This document shows, piece by piece, positions 46,755-58,001 of a DNA stretch of 64,000 nucleotides (positions are counted from its first letter, which is position 1; each line of letters begins with the position of its first letter). The translations under genes and the position numbers were made by a program. Source of the DNA: Owenia fusiformis (taxonomy: Eukaryota; Annelida; Polychaeta; Sabellida; Oweniidae); contig CAIIXF020000011.1 in NCBI GenBank assembly GCA_903813345.2, positions 23,045,754-23,109,753 of the forward strand. The letters are read 5' to 3'. The notes under the pieces are model-generated. The model saw only the letters and a list, made by a program, of their open reading frames with translations. It was not told where the DNA came from and ran no database searches.

Positions 46755-46930
46755 GCGAGTAGGTAGTTACCAGTTTTGCCACCAGGTGGCTGATTCGGGG
46801 GAAATAACATGGCGGGGTATTACAAAATTCCCATAAACTTGAATATTCATCATTTTTAGTGGTTCACTTTTCATATTACCCTTATGTATCTGATAGTTCT
46901 ACAAATCAAAATATGTCCAGTAAAAGAAAG
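46755..46930 (+). repeat. Truncated copy of the GCGAGTAGGTAGTTACCAG repeat
   Basis: GCGAGTAGGTAGTTACCAGT, CCAGGTGGCTGATTCGGG and AAACTTGAATATT are shared with the complete element at 53,350-53,790. Confidence 0.55.
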
Positions 46931-47639
46931 GAGACAAGAGAGGTTTTAAGAAATGGCGATGACAGGTCAAATGGACAGTAAATCAACAAATATGAACAAT
47001 AATTTTAATCTGTACCACCATGTTCAACAGAGGGACCAACAGACACCTTTTTAACCTTTAAATAATATAGGACATAGAGATAAAATATGGTGAATGAAGT
47101 TTTGAACCTTGACATATGGGATAACTTTGATATGGGGCTATTAGGGCCATTGAGCTATTTAGACATTGGCTTATAATTTCAGTCTACAAATTCCGCCATG
47201 TTTGTATTTTGAAAATTTTAGAATAAATTGAAATCTCCAACAGCCAAGATCTAATCCAAGATGGCCGAGCCTGGATATTCAAATTATTAGACATGGTCCA
47301 AATAACCTCATGGTTGAAATAGCCCCACGTCGAGGTAACCCCATAAGTTTGACAACTTCCCCTAATGGCTCATTATCATCGCTATTGTAAATGTGGTGGT
47401 AGACACAGATCCGGAGCCAGATTCAGCCCCTATTGGTAGTATGCTCAAAGGATAAATGGGAAGATGAGACACGAGCCAAAAATGCTACATCAAAAAAATG
47501 ACCACCCAAAAATATGACCCTTGTACTGACCTTTATTTTTTCCATCTGTCAGACATTGATTGATCAATATTTACTCTGTAATCCCTTCTTTATGTATAAG
47601 TTTGAATGGTTGCATGATATCCATTATTGACGCTGTAAT

Positions 47640-48060
47640 TCGACTTTTCCCGGGACATTTATTTCAAATTTTCAGAGTGTAAAGATAATGGAGCACTTCG
47701 GTAATTTCCGGCAGTGTCCGATGTTGTTCGTCTCTCAAATTATGTCACATCGCAACAAATAGCCAATGAAAGTAAAGAATCGCGTACCGTTGTTATTGTT
47801 TCTACGAGAGTTTAAAGAAACGTCATTGGACTTCTCGGTAATCTCTGATGTGACGTCATCCGGAGTGGCGTCACATTCTCAGAAAAAGGCATTTGACTTT
47901 GGGAATAATAATTTGTACAATGGAGATAGCCGAAGCGCTCCATTAAATATCCGCTCGCTTATTTTATGCTTTTATCAACAGACACTTTCTCAGATGAGTG
48001 GCTTTAGTGATTGGAGTTGAAGCTAACAACAGTATGCATCGTTTGAGGTATGACATGTGA
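47640..48060. promoter_or_regulatory. Candidate bidirectional promoter of ITSN and CRYZL1
   Basis: CCAAT at 47763-47767 and ATTGG (inverse CCAAT) at 47825-47829 flank a more GC-rich stretch. TGACGTCA, a full CRE palindrome, is at 47851-47858, followed by CCGGAG and GGCGTCAC; TTTCCGGCA (ETS-like) is at 47705. The block lies between the start exons of two divergent genes and is free of recognised transposon ends. A splice-donor-like TTTGAG|GTATGA follows at about 48044 on the plus strand. Promoter function is inference. Confidence 0.45.
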
Positions 48061-48241
48061 TATTTATTGATAAACTGACTCCAAAATCAAGGAAAAATAA
48101 ATTTTCCGAAAACCGTGTGTCTTGTCCTTGAGTATATTTATTGAGCCTAGACACAGAGGAGGATCTGGCGGACGTCCGTGGTGGTAGATACTGATGGAGA
48201 CATTGTACTTTGATTATTCGGTCATCAATCAATGATTTTGA

Positions 48242-49012
48242 CGATGATTACAGAGTTTCTGTTGAATGAGGATCAGGATCATTCAAGTTAGGCCAATAGA
48301 TTAAACTCGAGTCAAGTGAACATCTTGGAAAACTCAAATCTGAATGATTCAAAGTTGGCATATAAACTATGATAGCTGGGCATATACTGAATTTAATTAC
48401 ATGTAAGTATACTTACTTCGATGCAATAGTCTTTTGCTGCTGATGGAGAATCCTAGGTTGAATTAATTGGAGAAATCTTCTAGAATACTGGAAAGTTCAA
48501 ATTTTAACCGCCATCTTGGATTTTTCGATCACACCTCTTTTCGAGAAGAAAGGCTAAATATAGTAAATTACAGGATACCAATCACTCTAAAACTTTGTAT
48601 GCAGTTTCATCTATATATAATCCATTAGTAAAATCATAATACACACTTAATGGCTACATACACGCTGCAAATAACGTCCAAATGTGACAGGACTACTATT
48701 TCCGATAAAATCAGACTGAGCTAGCGTTTATTCAAAGTTGCCCTATAGTTACTTTCGTATAATTATTTTTACCTTATTATCGTCATAAATTTGAGTATAA
48801 TATCTAGCCTGTTTACTTTTCTGTTGTTATATTGGATGGGCAGTTATATTTATATCATTGCGATGGTGACTATATTATAATATCACACAAATTGAAATAC
48901 TAATAGACGCATCAAAACTCGCTGCATTTAAAAGTGGGCGGGGCGTTTCAAGATATGTCTGAAATTGAATCAAAATTCAAGTAATAAAGACAATATAACA
49001 AAGATAACAGCA
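48242..49012. other. Region upstream of the CRYZL1 start codon
   Basis: No repeat or coding exon recognised. A possible 3' splice site (GATAACAG) ends two bases before the CRYZL1 ATG, so the 5'UTR may be joined here from an exon nearer the candidate promoter. Confidence 0.35.
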
Positions 49013-52000
49013 ATGAAGGTTATCTACAGAGAACTTTCCACGTCTGATAAAGATATCAAGATTAGTTTGGATACAAATGTATGACTTTAGATTCCTGTAT
49101 AGGTGTCGTAATCTATGATTCTTACATTGAGAAATTCTTTTCCATTCAAAATCAAATTCTCAGTGCTGAAAGTGCTTGTATGTATTTGCAGTGCTCGTGA
49201 TAGAGCTCAAGGAATATTAGGCATAGTGAGCTGTTTACACTGTTTAATGGTTTTAGTCTCATACTCTTTCAATTCAGTGTAATGACCCGAGGCGACTCGG
49301 AGGAGTTGTAGTGTAACTACCCCCATAAATGTGGGGTTATTTTGAGTTTTTTTGATATTTAGGACTTGAGAAACAAATGTCCTAAATATGAAAAAACTCA
49401 AAATAACCCCACATTTATGGGGGTATGTGTAACAAGCCAGATACTGGACAAAAAACAGAACAATGTAGATAGCTCCTTATGCTGAAACTCTTGAGTTTTA
49501 TCATGAGCACTGCAAAAACATTGTACATGTACTACATGTAGTGCAATCAGCTGAAACTGAAGTTGCAACTTATTATTGAGGATCATTACACATAACCCCC
49601 ATAAGTTGGGTTAATTCAACCCCACAACTTCTGTATTACAGTCTTGGGTTTAACAGGTTGCCAGTAGTTGACTTACATGTAAAGCTGAATTTTATCTAAA
49701 TAACCATTAATCCAGCTAATTTTCAACCCCAAGATTTCAATACACAAGCGGTTGTGGGGTTGATTGTTCAAATCAATCCCACATTTATGGGCGATTTGAA
49801 AAATCATGGGCTTTCAATAGTTGAAAGCCCATGGAAAAATCAACCCCACATTTATGGGGGTGTTACACATGAACTGAACCAAAAACCATCTTGCCTCATG
49901 TTGTAAATGTTTGAGTTTACCTACCTGGGGCAAGTGGAGTCATCTGTCAACTAGATTGAAAGCCCATGGTATTATCATTCATAGATAATCAAATTAAACC
50001 ATCAATATATTTTTAGCCATATTTCAAATCTCTAAAATAATTGTTTGAGGCTGATAATGTAATTTTTGCTCTGTTTGTTTCAGGTAGAGCTTCCTAAACA
50101 TGATGATACCAGTGTTGTAGTTCAGGTTAAAGCATGTGGGCTCTCAAATATCTCTAATAAGGTTTGTGTACATGTACTTTCTTTCTAGTTCGTCTTTTAA
50201 TCTGTGGACAATAACAATATTTAATGATCTTTGGGTGCCTCCAGGAAATGACCAATGTCGGGATTAGAATCTTAGACCCTGGCAGGTTGTTCTTCAAGTT
50301 CATGTATGTTGAAGCAAACCAGACAACATTAAAAATCTATGGTATCTGGCCGTTTGAAGGATTTTAAAGTAATTTTCTGTAATACATCCACATGGTGAAT
50401 GGTGACTGTTTATCAGTGAAGAAGAACATGAACTGTAAATTTAAAAATGAAACTTAAATTTGTAGGTTCTGAATCTCCTTCACTCAACTACAAAGTCAGA
50501 GCAATGTCTTTACAGCGCAACATTTGAAGTGACGGGCCTCGTCACCCAAGTTGGATGCAGTGTGACAGGAATTCAGCCTGGAGATAGAGTCGCAGGTAAG
50601 AGCTCTTAGATTTCAGAATTAAACATGTACAGGGAAACCGCCTACTTGATACTCCTTTAGAAAGTTTCGTTTCAGGTTTCGGGTTAATGGATAGTGGTGT
50701 AAGACAAGTTTTGTTCTGAAGGAGCTACCCAGAATAAATATAGTTTTCAGATCAAATCAAATGAAATGTTGGTAAATGAGTAGAAAAGAAGTAGTTAACG
50801 AAGATTTAGAATGCAGGGATGTCTGAATCTATTAAGATAGAAAGGGGAATTTATTCCAGATAACCTAAAACTCGAATGATGATCCTGATTTCAGTTCTGA
50901 TGGACCTTTTCTAAAGTAGGCATGATGAAATGATGAGAGCAAAATCTTGTATAAAATCATGATGTTCCCTTTTCTATCCATTCAACTTCAACAAACCTGT
51001 ATAGCCTAATTTCTATTGCTTATTTCAGGATTTTGTCCATTGGACAGTGAAATGTCAGCTTGTGCAGATTTCTGTGTACTTAAAGAACATAATATTGGTG
51101 AGTAAGTACAGTAAAACCTGTCTAAGTGGAACACCTGTGGTACCTCCAAAAAGTGTTCCACTTGGGGGGTGCTCCACTTATAGAGGTGTCAGTTTGTCTT
51201 GGGACTCTGAAATGTGTTCCACTAACAGAGATGTTCCACTTCTAGAGGTGTTCCACTTTGCAGGTCTCACTGTACATGTATGAGAAATTATGGATTGCAT
51301 CTTTGATACACACACAAAATAATGTCTGAAAAAGTGGCAATATGCAAGAAGATACCTACCCACATATATTTTTAACAAATAAATACAAAATTAGGTTTTT
51401 AGATTAACGTGAATGATTTATTTCCATAATTTTAATACATGTACTCTTATTACATAACTTCTTGTTTTCAGTTAAGATACCAGAAGGTGTGGAATTTGAA
51501 ATGGCAGCTGCTTGTATAGGGGACTGTCTGAAAGCATACATAGCACTACACTATCTCGCCAGACTCTGTAGTGGGGATACCCTCCTTGTGATAGATGGCG
51601 CCTCATCAGCTGGGACAATGGTAATACAGTTAGCTCAACTTTGGGGAGCAAAGGTGATTTAAACCTATAATTTATTAAAGATAAAGGTTTGTAAGAAATG
51701 AGATGATATTATGAAGCTACCCATTATATAGAGTATGATAAGTTTGCAGACAATCGCATCCCCCCCTGACCAAACTTTTTGGCGATCGCACCCCTTCCGG
51801 ACTGAAAGCTAGCTACGCTCCTGATGGCTGGTTGGTTAACAGGAGACAGTCATAAATCTACATCCCATTCATAATTAACTCTAATAGCATCCCATAAAAT
51901 ATAACTTCAATGAGGTCAGAAAGATCTTGTCAAAATCAAAATTGTAATGCCAAATACATTTTGATACTTGAGTTAACCGCCTCATACAATGATGCTACTC

Positions 52001-55000
52001 CCATTGACTCCTCTATTTCCATAGTATTTGCATAGTAACTTGTCAAAAATGTGAAATTAAAATGATGTTAGTATAATCAATATTGTGTATATCAATGTTG
52101 TGTTTGTTTAATGCAGGTCATGGCAACAGTGAGCTGTGCAGAAGAAAGAAGTTTCCTTGAGACTCTTCAACCACCTTTAGGTAAGTTTCCACAGCTTGAT
52201 AAATTACCTCTCCTTGATAAATTACCACCTCTTGACAAGTTACCATCCCTTGGTAGGTAACCTCTTCTAGTTGTTACCACCCCTTTGCTATATTAACTCC
52301 TCTTGTTTACTTTTTAAAATTCTGCTAAATTGCTTATCTTGGTTAGCTACCATCTTTTGCTTTATAACCAGATTTTGAAAAATTACCTCTAGTTCCACCT
52401 TATGTTAAATGTGGGCGTTACCTACCAAGGGATGGTAACTCGTCAAAAGGAGGTAATTTATCAAGGAGAGGTGATATTTCAAGCGGTGGTAAATCTTCTT
52501 CCTTTTTTTCTGAACACTATTTACCCATTCCTGTCTGTGCAAGTGTGTGATAAACCTCTCGTGGTTATGGTTGACAATGTACTTGGTTTCTTGAATTTTG
52601 AATCAATAGTAAACATTTAAAATGTTGTTAGAATGAAATGTTGGTTTGTGTTTACTTCAAATGAAGACAATACAATTTTATTTTTCAGCACAAATTATAG
52701 ATTCTGGTGACAAGACACGTCCTATATCTAGCAGTGTATTGGAGGAGACTGGGGGCATAGGAGTTGATTGTGTCATAGATAATGGGGGTAAGATAATGTT
52801 AGGATAATGTCATTTTTTAAATTCTTGTCTTTATCTCTTTAATTTTTATTGAGAAAATACTCTCTATAGAACTATATACCAGGACTATATTAACTGTACA
52901 GATAAAAAGGAATATAAATTTTTCAGCACGTTTATTTACGAGTGAAGATGATATGATTATTGCCGGAGAAACCAACAAATCCCCATCTTGCCACAAGTAT
53001 GACATCATATCCTGTCTAGGGGTTGGTGGACGGTGGGTGACATCACAACCAGATCTTCAGGTAAAGACAATGGATTTAAAATTGTTGAACATTAAACCCA
53101 AGAGTGAATTATTACTGGCACTGCAAGTGGAATGTCAGCAATATTGCAAGAGAAATTAGTTGATTTTGCAAACTAGTAGAATTAAATAATTAGTTAATTA
53201 AATGTCATCCTTATGATTAAAAGTTATATCCCCCAAAAATGTGCTCTGCACGAATGATGAAGTAAGGACACAGAAGGGAGATGTGAAAGAAATCATATTT
53301 GGTATTCTGCTGCTGCTGCCATCTATATATCAGCCTAAAATCAATGACTTAATTACCCAAATGCGAGTAGGTAGTTACCAGTTTCACCACTAGGTGGCTG
53401 ATTCGGGTCAATTAACATGGCAGGTATATAAGAAAGTTCCCTTAAACTTGAATATTATTAATTTAAGTGGGTCAATTTTCATATAACCCTTATGTGTCTG
53501 ATACTTATACTAATGAACATATGTCCAGTAAAGCAAAATATTATATGTCCACTAAAAGAAAAGATATTTCATTTTTTGTGATTTTATAGCATGGGGTCTA
53601 TGGGGAATCTCCCCGAGCTAGAAGTCACATATTCAAAGAAAATTAATTTTTCAAAGTTGATAAACACTTTTTAAAACCACATTTCTAGATGTAATTTTAC
53701 ATGTAGATTTCAAATATGATATTACTTCGACTGAATTTTGAATTTTTAATGACGTAAATCAAGATTATTTCTACTCGCATCTGGGTTATTGTGAACGTAT
53801 ACCGCGTGCCTTCTATTACACTACACACCAGAATCATTGACTATATCAAGGAGCTATTTAATGATGTCTGGGCACTTTACATGTGTCTGAGATGATACAT
53901 AAAATAAATTCAGAACTTTTCAATTGTTTTGTTTTGGGTGTGAGGGGTGGCCCACTCCGCCTAGAAAATTTTACAATTTTAAAACACTATTTAGTGCTCT
54001 CTGGGCACTTTCAAAGTGTATGAGTCAATTAAAAAATTGAGAAAATCACTATTTTTTTCAACTTTTTTGGAGGGGAATCCAGGGGGGCGAGGGTGCCAGA
54101 GGGGGAGGTGGGGTGGGGTAGGTCTCCCGAAGGGGAGCAAGTGTTAGTCCCCCAGAAACATTGACTATATGAAGGAGCTACCTGTATGTGATGATGTCTG
54201 GGCATTTGGACACTTTAAAAGTGTCTGAGACAATACATAATATAAATTCAGAACTTTTCCATTGTATTGAGGGGGGTGTGAGGGGTGGCCCAATCCCTCT
54301 AGAAAATTTTACAATTTTAAGATGCTATTTGATGCTTTCTGGGCACTTTAAAGAGATGATGAAAAAAAAATTATCAAAAAAATATTTTTCAATTTTTTTT
54401 TTTAATTTTTAAATTTTTTTTGGGGGGTGTCAAAGGGGGGTGCGGTCGCACCCATCGCACCCCCCCCCCCATCTGACGGGCCTGACTACACATAATCTGA
54501 TTGTTCATGTCATATTCATTTCAGCTGGATCCACTAGACTCGGAATGTCTGTTTCTGCGCTCTGCAAGTGTTTGTTTCCTGTTCCCCGAGTCTTGGCTTC
54601 TCTCTAATTCCCAACAAGGTCGTTACCAGCGTATCCTTTATAATAACTCAAAATTATTGATAAAATAAATTACTCTCCTGAAATTACATTGAAGTAATTA
54701 TTTTATGAAATATTTCATGAATGAATTATATTACATTTATTAACCAAAACTAGTTATATTTATATCAGTATTCTGATGACTTTTTATACAGTGAAACATG
54801 TGAGGTGGAGCACCTGAGTGTGAGACACTAAGAGCCCTGAGACCTCCCAAATTGAACACTTATATAGAGGTACCAAAGATGTTCCATTTTAACAGGTTTT
54901 ACTGTACCATAAAATAAGTGCAGTGCAGGTATTTTGGATGACACAATATACATATGATATGACACAATATAAAAATGTAACATTCTATTATGATATATAA

Positions 55001-55835
55001 TATGGCACAATAAAAATATATATTGATTCATGTGATATGTATTAACCATCCTTGACTCTCCAACAAGATATCTTAGCTGATATAATGGATAAATTATCAC
55101 AGGGACTTATCAAGTGAGTTCATCTCAAGTCATTTTACAATATACAAATTACAGATTATATATTGGATACATCAATATAATATAATATAATATAATAGTA
55201 CAATAACGTCATTGTGAAGGGCAATATAGTGAAATATTGGATCGAGGACCAAAGGCCCAAGGTACAATATTTCACTATATTGCCCTTCGAAATGAAGTTA
55301 TTACTATTTTACCACTGTTAATGACCAGGGCTGAAATAGCAAGAAAATCTTACGCACTGAACGATATCTAATATCCCGGGGAAAATTGCTGGTCATTAAT
55401 TGCATTATTGACCGCCATTATGGACCACCACTATGACGTCAAATATTGCTCAGGTCGATATAGTAAAAGGAATGCCTTCTATACTAGCGCTAAAACCCCT
55501 AGGCAAGGTGGTAATAATATAATATAATATTAAATCTGATAAAGTTCAGCAGAATTGTAGTGATATTAATTCTAAATTATAGTTCACTGTACAGTTTTAT
55601 TTTTCACCTGTTCTAATGCAGGGACAGATCTGGAAATTGAAATAGGGGCCCATTTTTAAAGAAATAATTCCAATGCTTTTGAAAACTATTTTGATAATTA
55701 GGCCCAAAAAGGTCATGGAAGGCCCTTTTTTATTTCAGAGCCAATATAACAAAAACAGTCAACTTTGACAACACCATAGATGCTCTACAGACACTCCAAA
55801 ACCGACAGATTGGAAAAACTGTAATGTCTTTGTGA
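49013..55835 (+). CDS. CRYZL1: CRYZL1-type quinone oxidoreductase-like protein, 11 coding exons, complete
   Basis: Medium-chain dehydrogenase/reductase of the zeta-crystallin-like group without structural zinc; expected to bind NADPH, physiological substrate unsettled. Exons: 49013-49078, 50084-50161, 50466-50595, 51029-51097, 51472-51653, 52117-52180, 52689-52787, 52927-53060, 54525-54630, 55068-55113, 55739-55835; all GT-AG and phase-consistent, 1,071 nt with stop, 356 aa (human about 349). Protein starts [10 protein letters not shown]; then [13 protein letters not shown] (GroES-like fold), the nucleotide-binding [20 protein letters not shown] (about residues 155-176), [27 protein letters not shown] (near-identical to human), [15 protein letters not shown], and [18 protein letters not shown] at the end. 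Start ATG context is agcaATGa. Divergent from ITSN. Confidence 0.95.
49311..49868. mobile_element. Hairpin-rich repeat in CRYZL1 intron 1
   Basis: Arms 49319-49365 and 49379-49425 are near-perfect inverse copies (ACCCCCATAAATGTGGGG, then TTATTTTGAG). A second bracket has TTACACATAACCCCCATAA at about 49,586 and CCACATTTATGGGGGTGTTA at about 49,846-49,867, with a small GGGCTTTCAATAGTTGAAAGCCC hairpin inside (split as two 10-mers around TAG). Probably one or two foldback MITEs. Confidence 0.6.
51108..51275. mobile_element. Pogo/Tigger-like MITE in a CRYZL1 intron
   Basis: ACAGTAAAACCTGTCTAAGT start and GCAGGTCTCACTGTA end, with repeated GTTCCACTT motifs. The insertion begins 11 nt after the donor of exon 51029-51097. 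Confidence 0.6.
53350..53790. mobile_element. MITE with ACCCARATGCGAGTAG ends
   Basis: TTACCCAAATGCGAGTAGG at the left and CTACTCGCATCTGGGTTATT at the right form inverted repeats about 440 bp apart. Related fragment at 46,755. In the CRYZL1 intron after exon 52927-53060. Confidence 0.65.
53828..54484. mobile_element. Candidate hAT-like insertion with ACTACACA duplication and internal tandem duplication
   Basis: ACTACACA occurs at 53820-53827 and 54485-54492. The right end reads ..GACGGGCCTG, i.e. CAGGCCCGTC inverted, a common hAT-type end; the left end (CCAGAATCATTG) is a poor match. Inside, about 327 bp are tandemly duplicated (CATTGACTATAT at 53,836 and 54,162). It ends 40 bp before the acceptor of exon 54525-54630. 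Confidence 0.45.
54790..54906. mobile_element. Degenerate pogo-like MITE
   Basis: ACAGTGAAACATGTGAGGTG start and AACAGGTTTTACTGTA end with a GATGTTCCATTTTA core, like the 51,108 copy but more decayed. Confidence 0.45.
55203..55308. repeat. Hairpin with 24-bp perfect arms in a CRYZL1 intron
   Basis: 55216-55239 and 55265-55288 are exact reverse complements (GAAGGGCAATATAGTGAAAT core); imperfect pairing (AATAACGTCATT / AATGAAGTTATT) extends outward. The flanking TATAATATAATATAA repeats are AT microsatellites. Confidence 0.6.
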
Positions 55836-55972
55836 TAAACACTGGGAAGAACACTTTAAATAGATGTTTGTATCGGATGGATAACGTCGTTGCTATGGCA
55901 AGAAAGATGTGTCTTATTGAGGAATTGTGCAATACTGATGGCAATACAGAGATCATACAGAGCATGTATATA

Positions 55973-56561
55973 CAGGGTGGGCCAAAAAGACGCCACTTTT
56001 TTTTCAAAATGCTATACCTTTTTTGATTTTTGATATTAAATCATAATTTGCATACCAAATGACACTTGAGGTTGTTATCTAGCCATTGATCATGAATTAT
56101 ACACTTTTACTTGAATAAAATAAGTCACCAGCGTCTCATTTAAACATGTGGTGTGCCATGAGAAATAAGCATATTTTGCAAAATGTTCCTGAACTGATAC
56201 GGCCTGATTATCGCCAAGCTAATAGCCCTGATGCAAACCCCAGTGAGTATAGGGTATGGGAAGGTCTCCAGGAGATTGTATGAAGGCACCCAATCTAGAA
56301 AATTGCTCAACTAAAGCTGGCAATTAAGACAGGTTAAAAAAAACTTAGCTAACATTTCATTGATACTGCAATATCAGCAAGGCGACTAAAACTAAAATTT
56401 ATCATCTGTTAGGGTGGCGGACCAATTGAACTCCCCTTTTAGATCAAATATAATCAAAGTTGAAGGACTTGTTACATTATATTATTACTAAGAACCCTTG
56501 GCACTATATAACTGCAAAATTTGGGGTATTGAAAAAAATGGCGTTTTTTTGGCCCACCCTG
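55973..56561. mobile_element. Mariner remnant in the CRYZL1 3'UTR region
   Basis: Ends CAGGGTGGGCCAAAAAGACG and its inverse (..TTTTTGGCCCACCCTG), each flanked by TA (55971-55972, 56562-56563), the mariner target site. A plus-strand fragment at 56215-56283 reads QANSPDANPSEYRVWEGLQ, the conserved SPDxNPxxxxVW motif around a catalytic Asp. The rest of the transposase is lost. It starts 138 nt after the CRYZL1 stop. Confidence 0.85.
56114..56119 (+). terminator. First AATAAA downstream of CRYZL1, inside the mariner remnant
   Basis: The first canonical polyadenylation hexamer after the CRYZL1 stop codon (279 nt later) lies in the mariner-derived sequence. Use by CRYZL1 is inference. Confidence 0.35.
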
Positions 56562-56563
56562 TA

Positions 56564-57210
56564 TAGTTTACTACACACGGTGTACAGGAAATACGAAATA
56601 CAAGCACTCAAATATTATAAGTGATTATATCAAGTTTGTTATTTGTATATTGTATAATTATTATTTCTTGGACACCCTGTACTGTATATGACCCAGCATG
56701 GTATTTAGCTTTAGAGCAATCTGATTGGTTGTCTCAGTCAGTCATAATACAGAAGTGAAGTGACGATTATAAGTTGCAAAAATATTGACATCATAAGAAA
56801 TCATTTTATTTTTATATGTATAATGAATGAAGTGTGAGACAAAAACCCATATTATTGATTTGCTTTAATTTTTATCCTGGATGGATTTCAATATTCGCAG
56901 GGATCCATCAATAAATTATACAACTGATAGCATAATTATACAATATACGAGGGTTGTCCCAGAAATAATGCACTGGGACAACCCTCCTATGTATATTGGT
57001 ATTTGAATGAGTAAGGTTGACAGTCAATAGGTGTCTGAATTAAAGCTCTTACTTTCAATGCAGGGTTTCAATGTGATATTTGATTTTACAGTCATTTCAG
57101 TTTTCCTTCATATTTTGTTGGAACCAAATGGATGTACTCAATTCTTTCACAGAGACACATTATGTATCGTGCTTACACAATAGTAGTAGGAAGATAATTA
57201 ATCTTAAAGC
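56564..57210. other. Intergenic; short palindrome only
   Basis: Apart from a GAGGGTTGTCCCAG / CTGGGACAACCCTC hairpin (about 56949-56986), which resembles a mariner end, nothing is recognised. Confidence 0.4.
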
Positions 57211-57224
57211 GTTTATTAGAAAGC

Positions 57225-58001
57225 AAAGAATGGGTATCGATATGGCGAACTTTTTGAACACACACTTCTCTTAAACCAGTCATCAAAAATTTCTGAAAAT
57301 CTTACAAATTGTCAATTTAATGGCCATCTTTTGAATGGTAGCAATATAATTTGAAATAGATATACATACTTTCATCTATATTGTTTTAAAAAACACATCA
57401 AACACTCGTTTTGTTCTTGGTATCATGTTTCCAGAGTGAAATGAAACATCTTTCCGAACCTCATTGGAACAAAACGACATAAACACAACATGTTTAGGTC
57501 TCTCAATATTGTAATTGTACAAAGGAAATTTTGGTTGATTATAAAAAAGTATCTTGTTATTGAAATAAAAGGGTTTTCTTGATTTTTATCTATTTTGGGG
57601 GGATTTTGTTTTAATTTTTTGAATACTTTTTTATTAAAATCAACCAAAAATTCATTTGTATAACTTTAATATTGAGAGGTCTAAAAACATGTTGTATGCT
57701 ATTTTGTTCCAACAAGGTTCGGAAAGACATTTTGTTTCATTCTCAAGAATTGGTAGAAAGGAGCAAAAACAATTGCACTAAAAAAACAAAAAATGTTAAC
57801 AAAAACAGTTATATAAAATAATTCTCAATAATTTTCGCATGGAATTGTTGTGAATCAGTCAACATCACATAAAATACCATGTTTTTTACAGAATGTTTTC
57901 AATGATTGGTTTAAGAGAAAAACATTGTTGAATTCAGTTCTCCCTGAGACTAACATAGAATTATGTTAGTCTCAGGTTCTCCATATCGATACCTATCCTT
58001 T
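57225..58001. mobile_element. Foldback/MITE of about 780 bp with nested inverted arms
   Basis: Outer arms AAAGAATGGGTATCGATATG (57225) and the inverse of AAAGGATAGGTATCGATATG (58001). Middle arms carry TCTCTTAAACCAGTCATC / GATTGGTTTAAGAGA. Inner arms of about 110 bp (57,433-57,545 and 57,640-57,745) share ACAACATGTTTAGGTCTCTC and its inverse. A separate perfect 15-bp hairpin (CCTGAGACTAACATA) sits at 57943-57976. No coding. Confidence 0.65.

Noticed and set aside
47766-48020. 84-codon open frame next to the candidate promoter
   Set aside because: No recognisable protein features; the CRYZL1 N-terminus is clearly encoded by the ATG at 49013.
48035-48046. ATGCATCGTTTGAG with a good donor (GTATGA) as CRYZL1 exon 1
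   Set aside because: The phase (2 extra bases) does not fit the phase-0 start of exon 50084, while 49013-49078 fits in phase and sequence. It may still be a 5'UTR exon.
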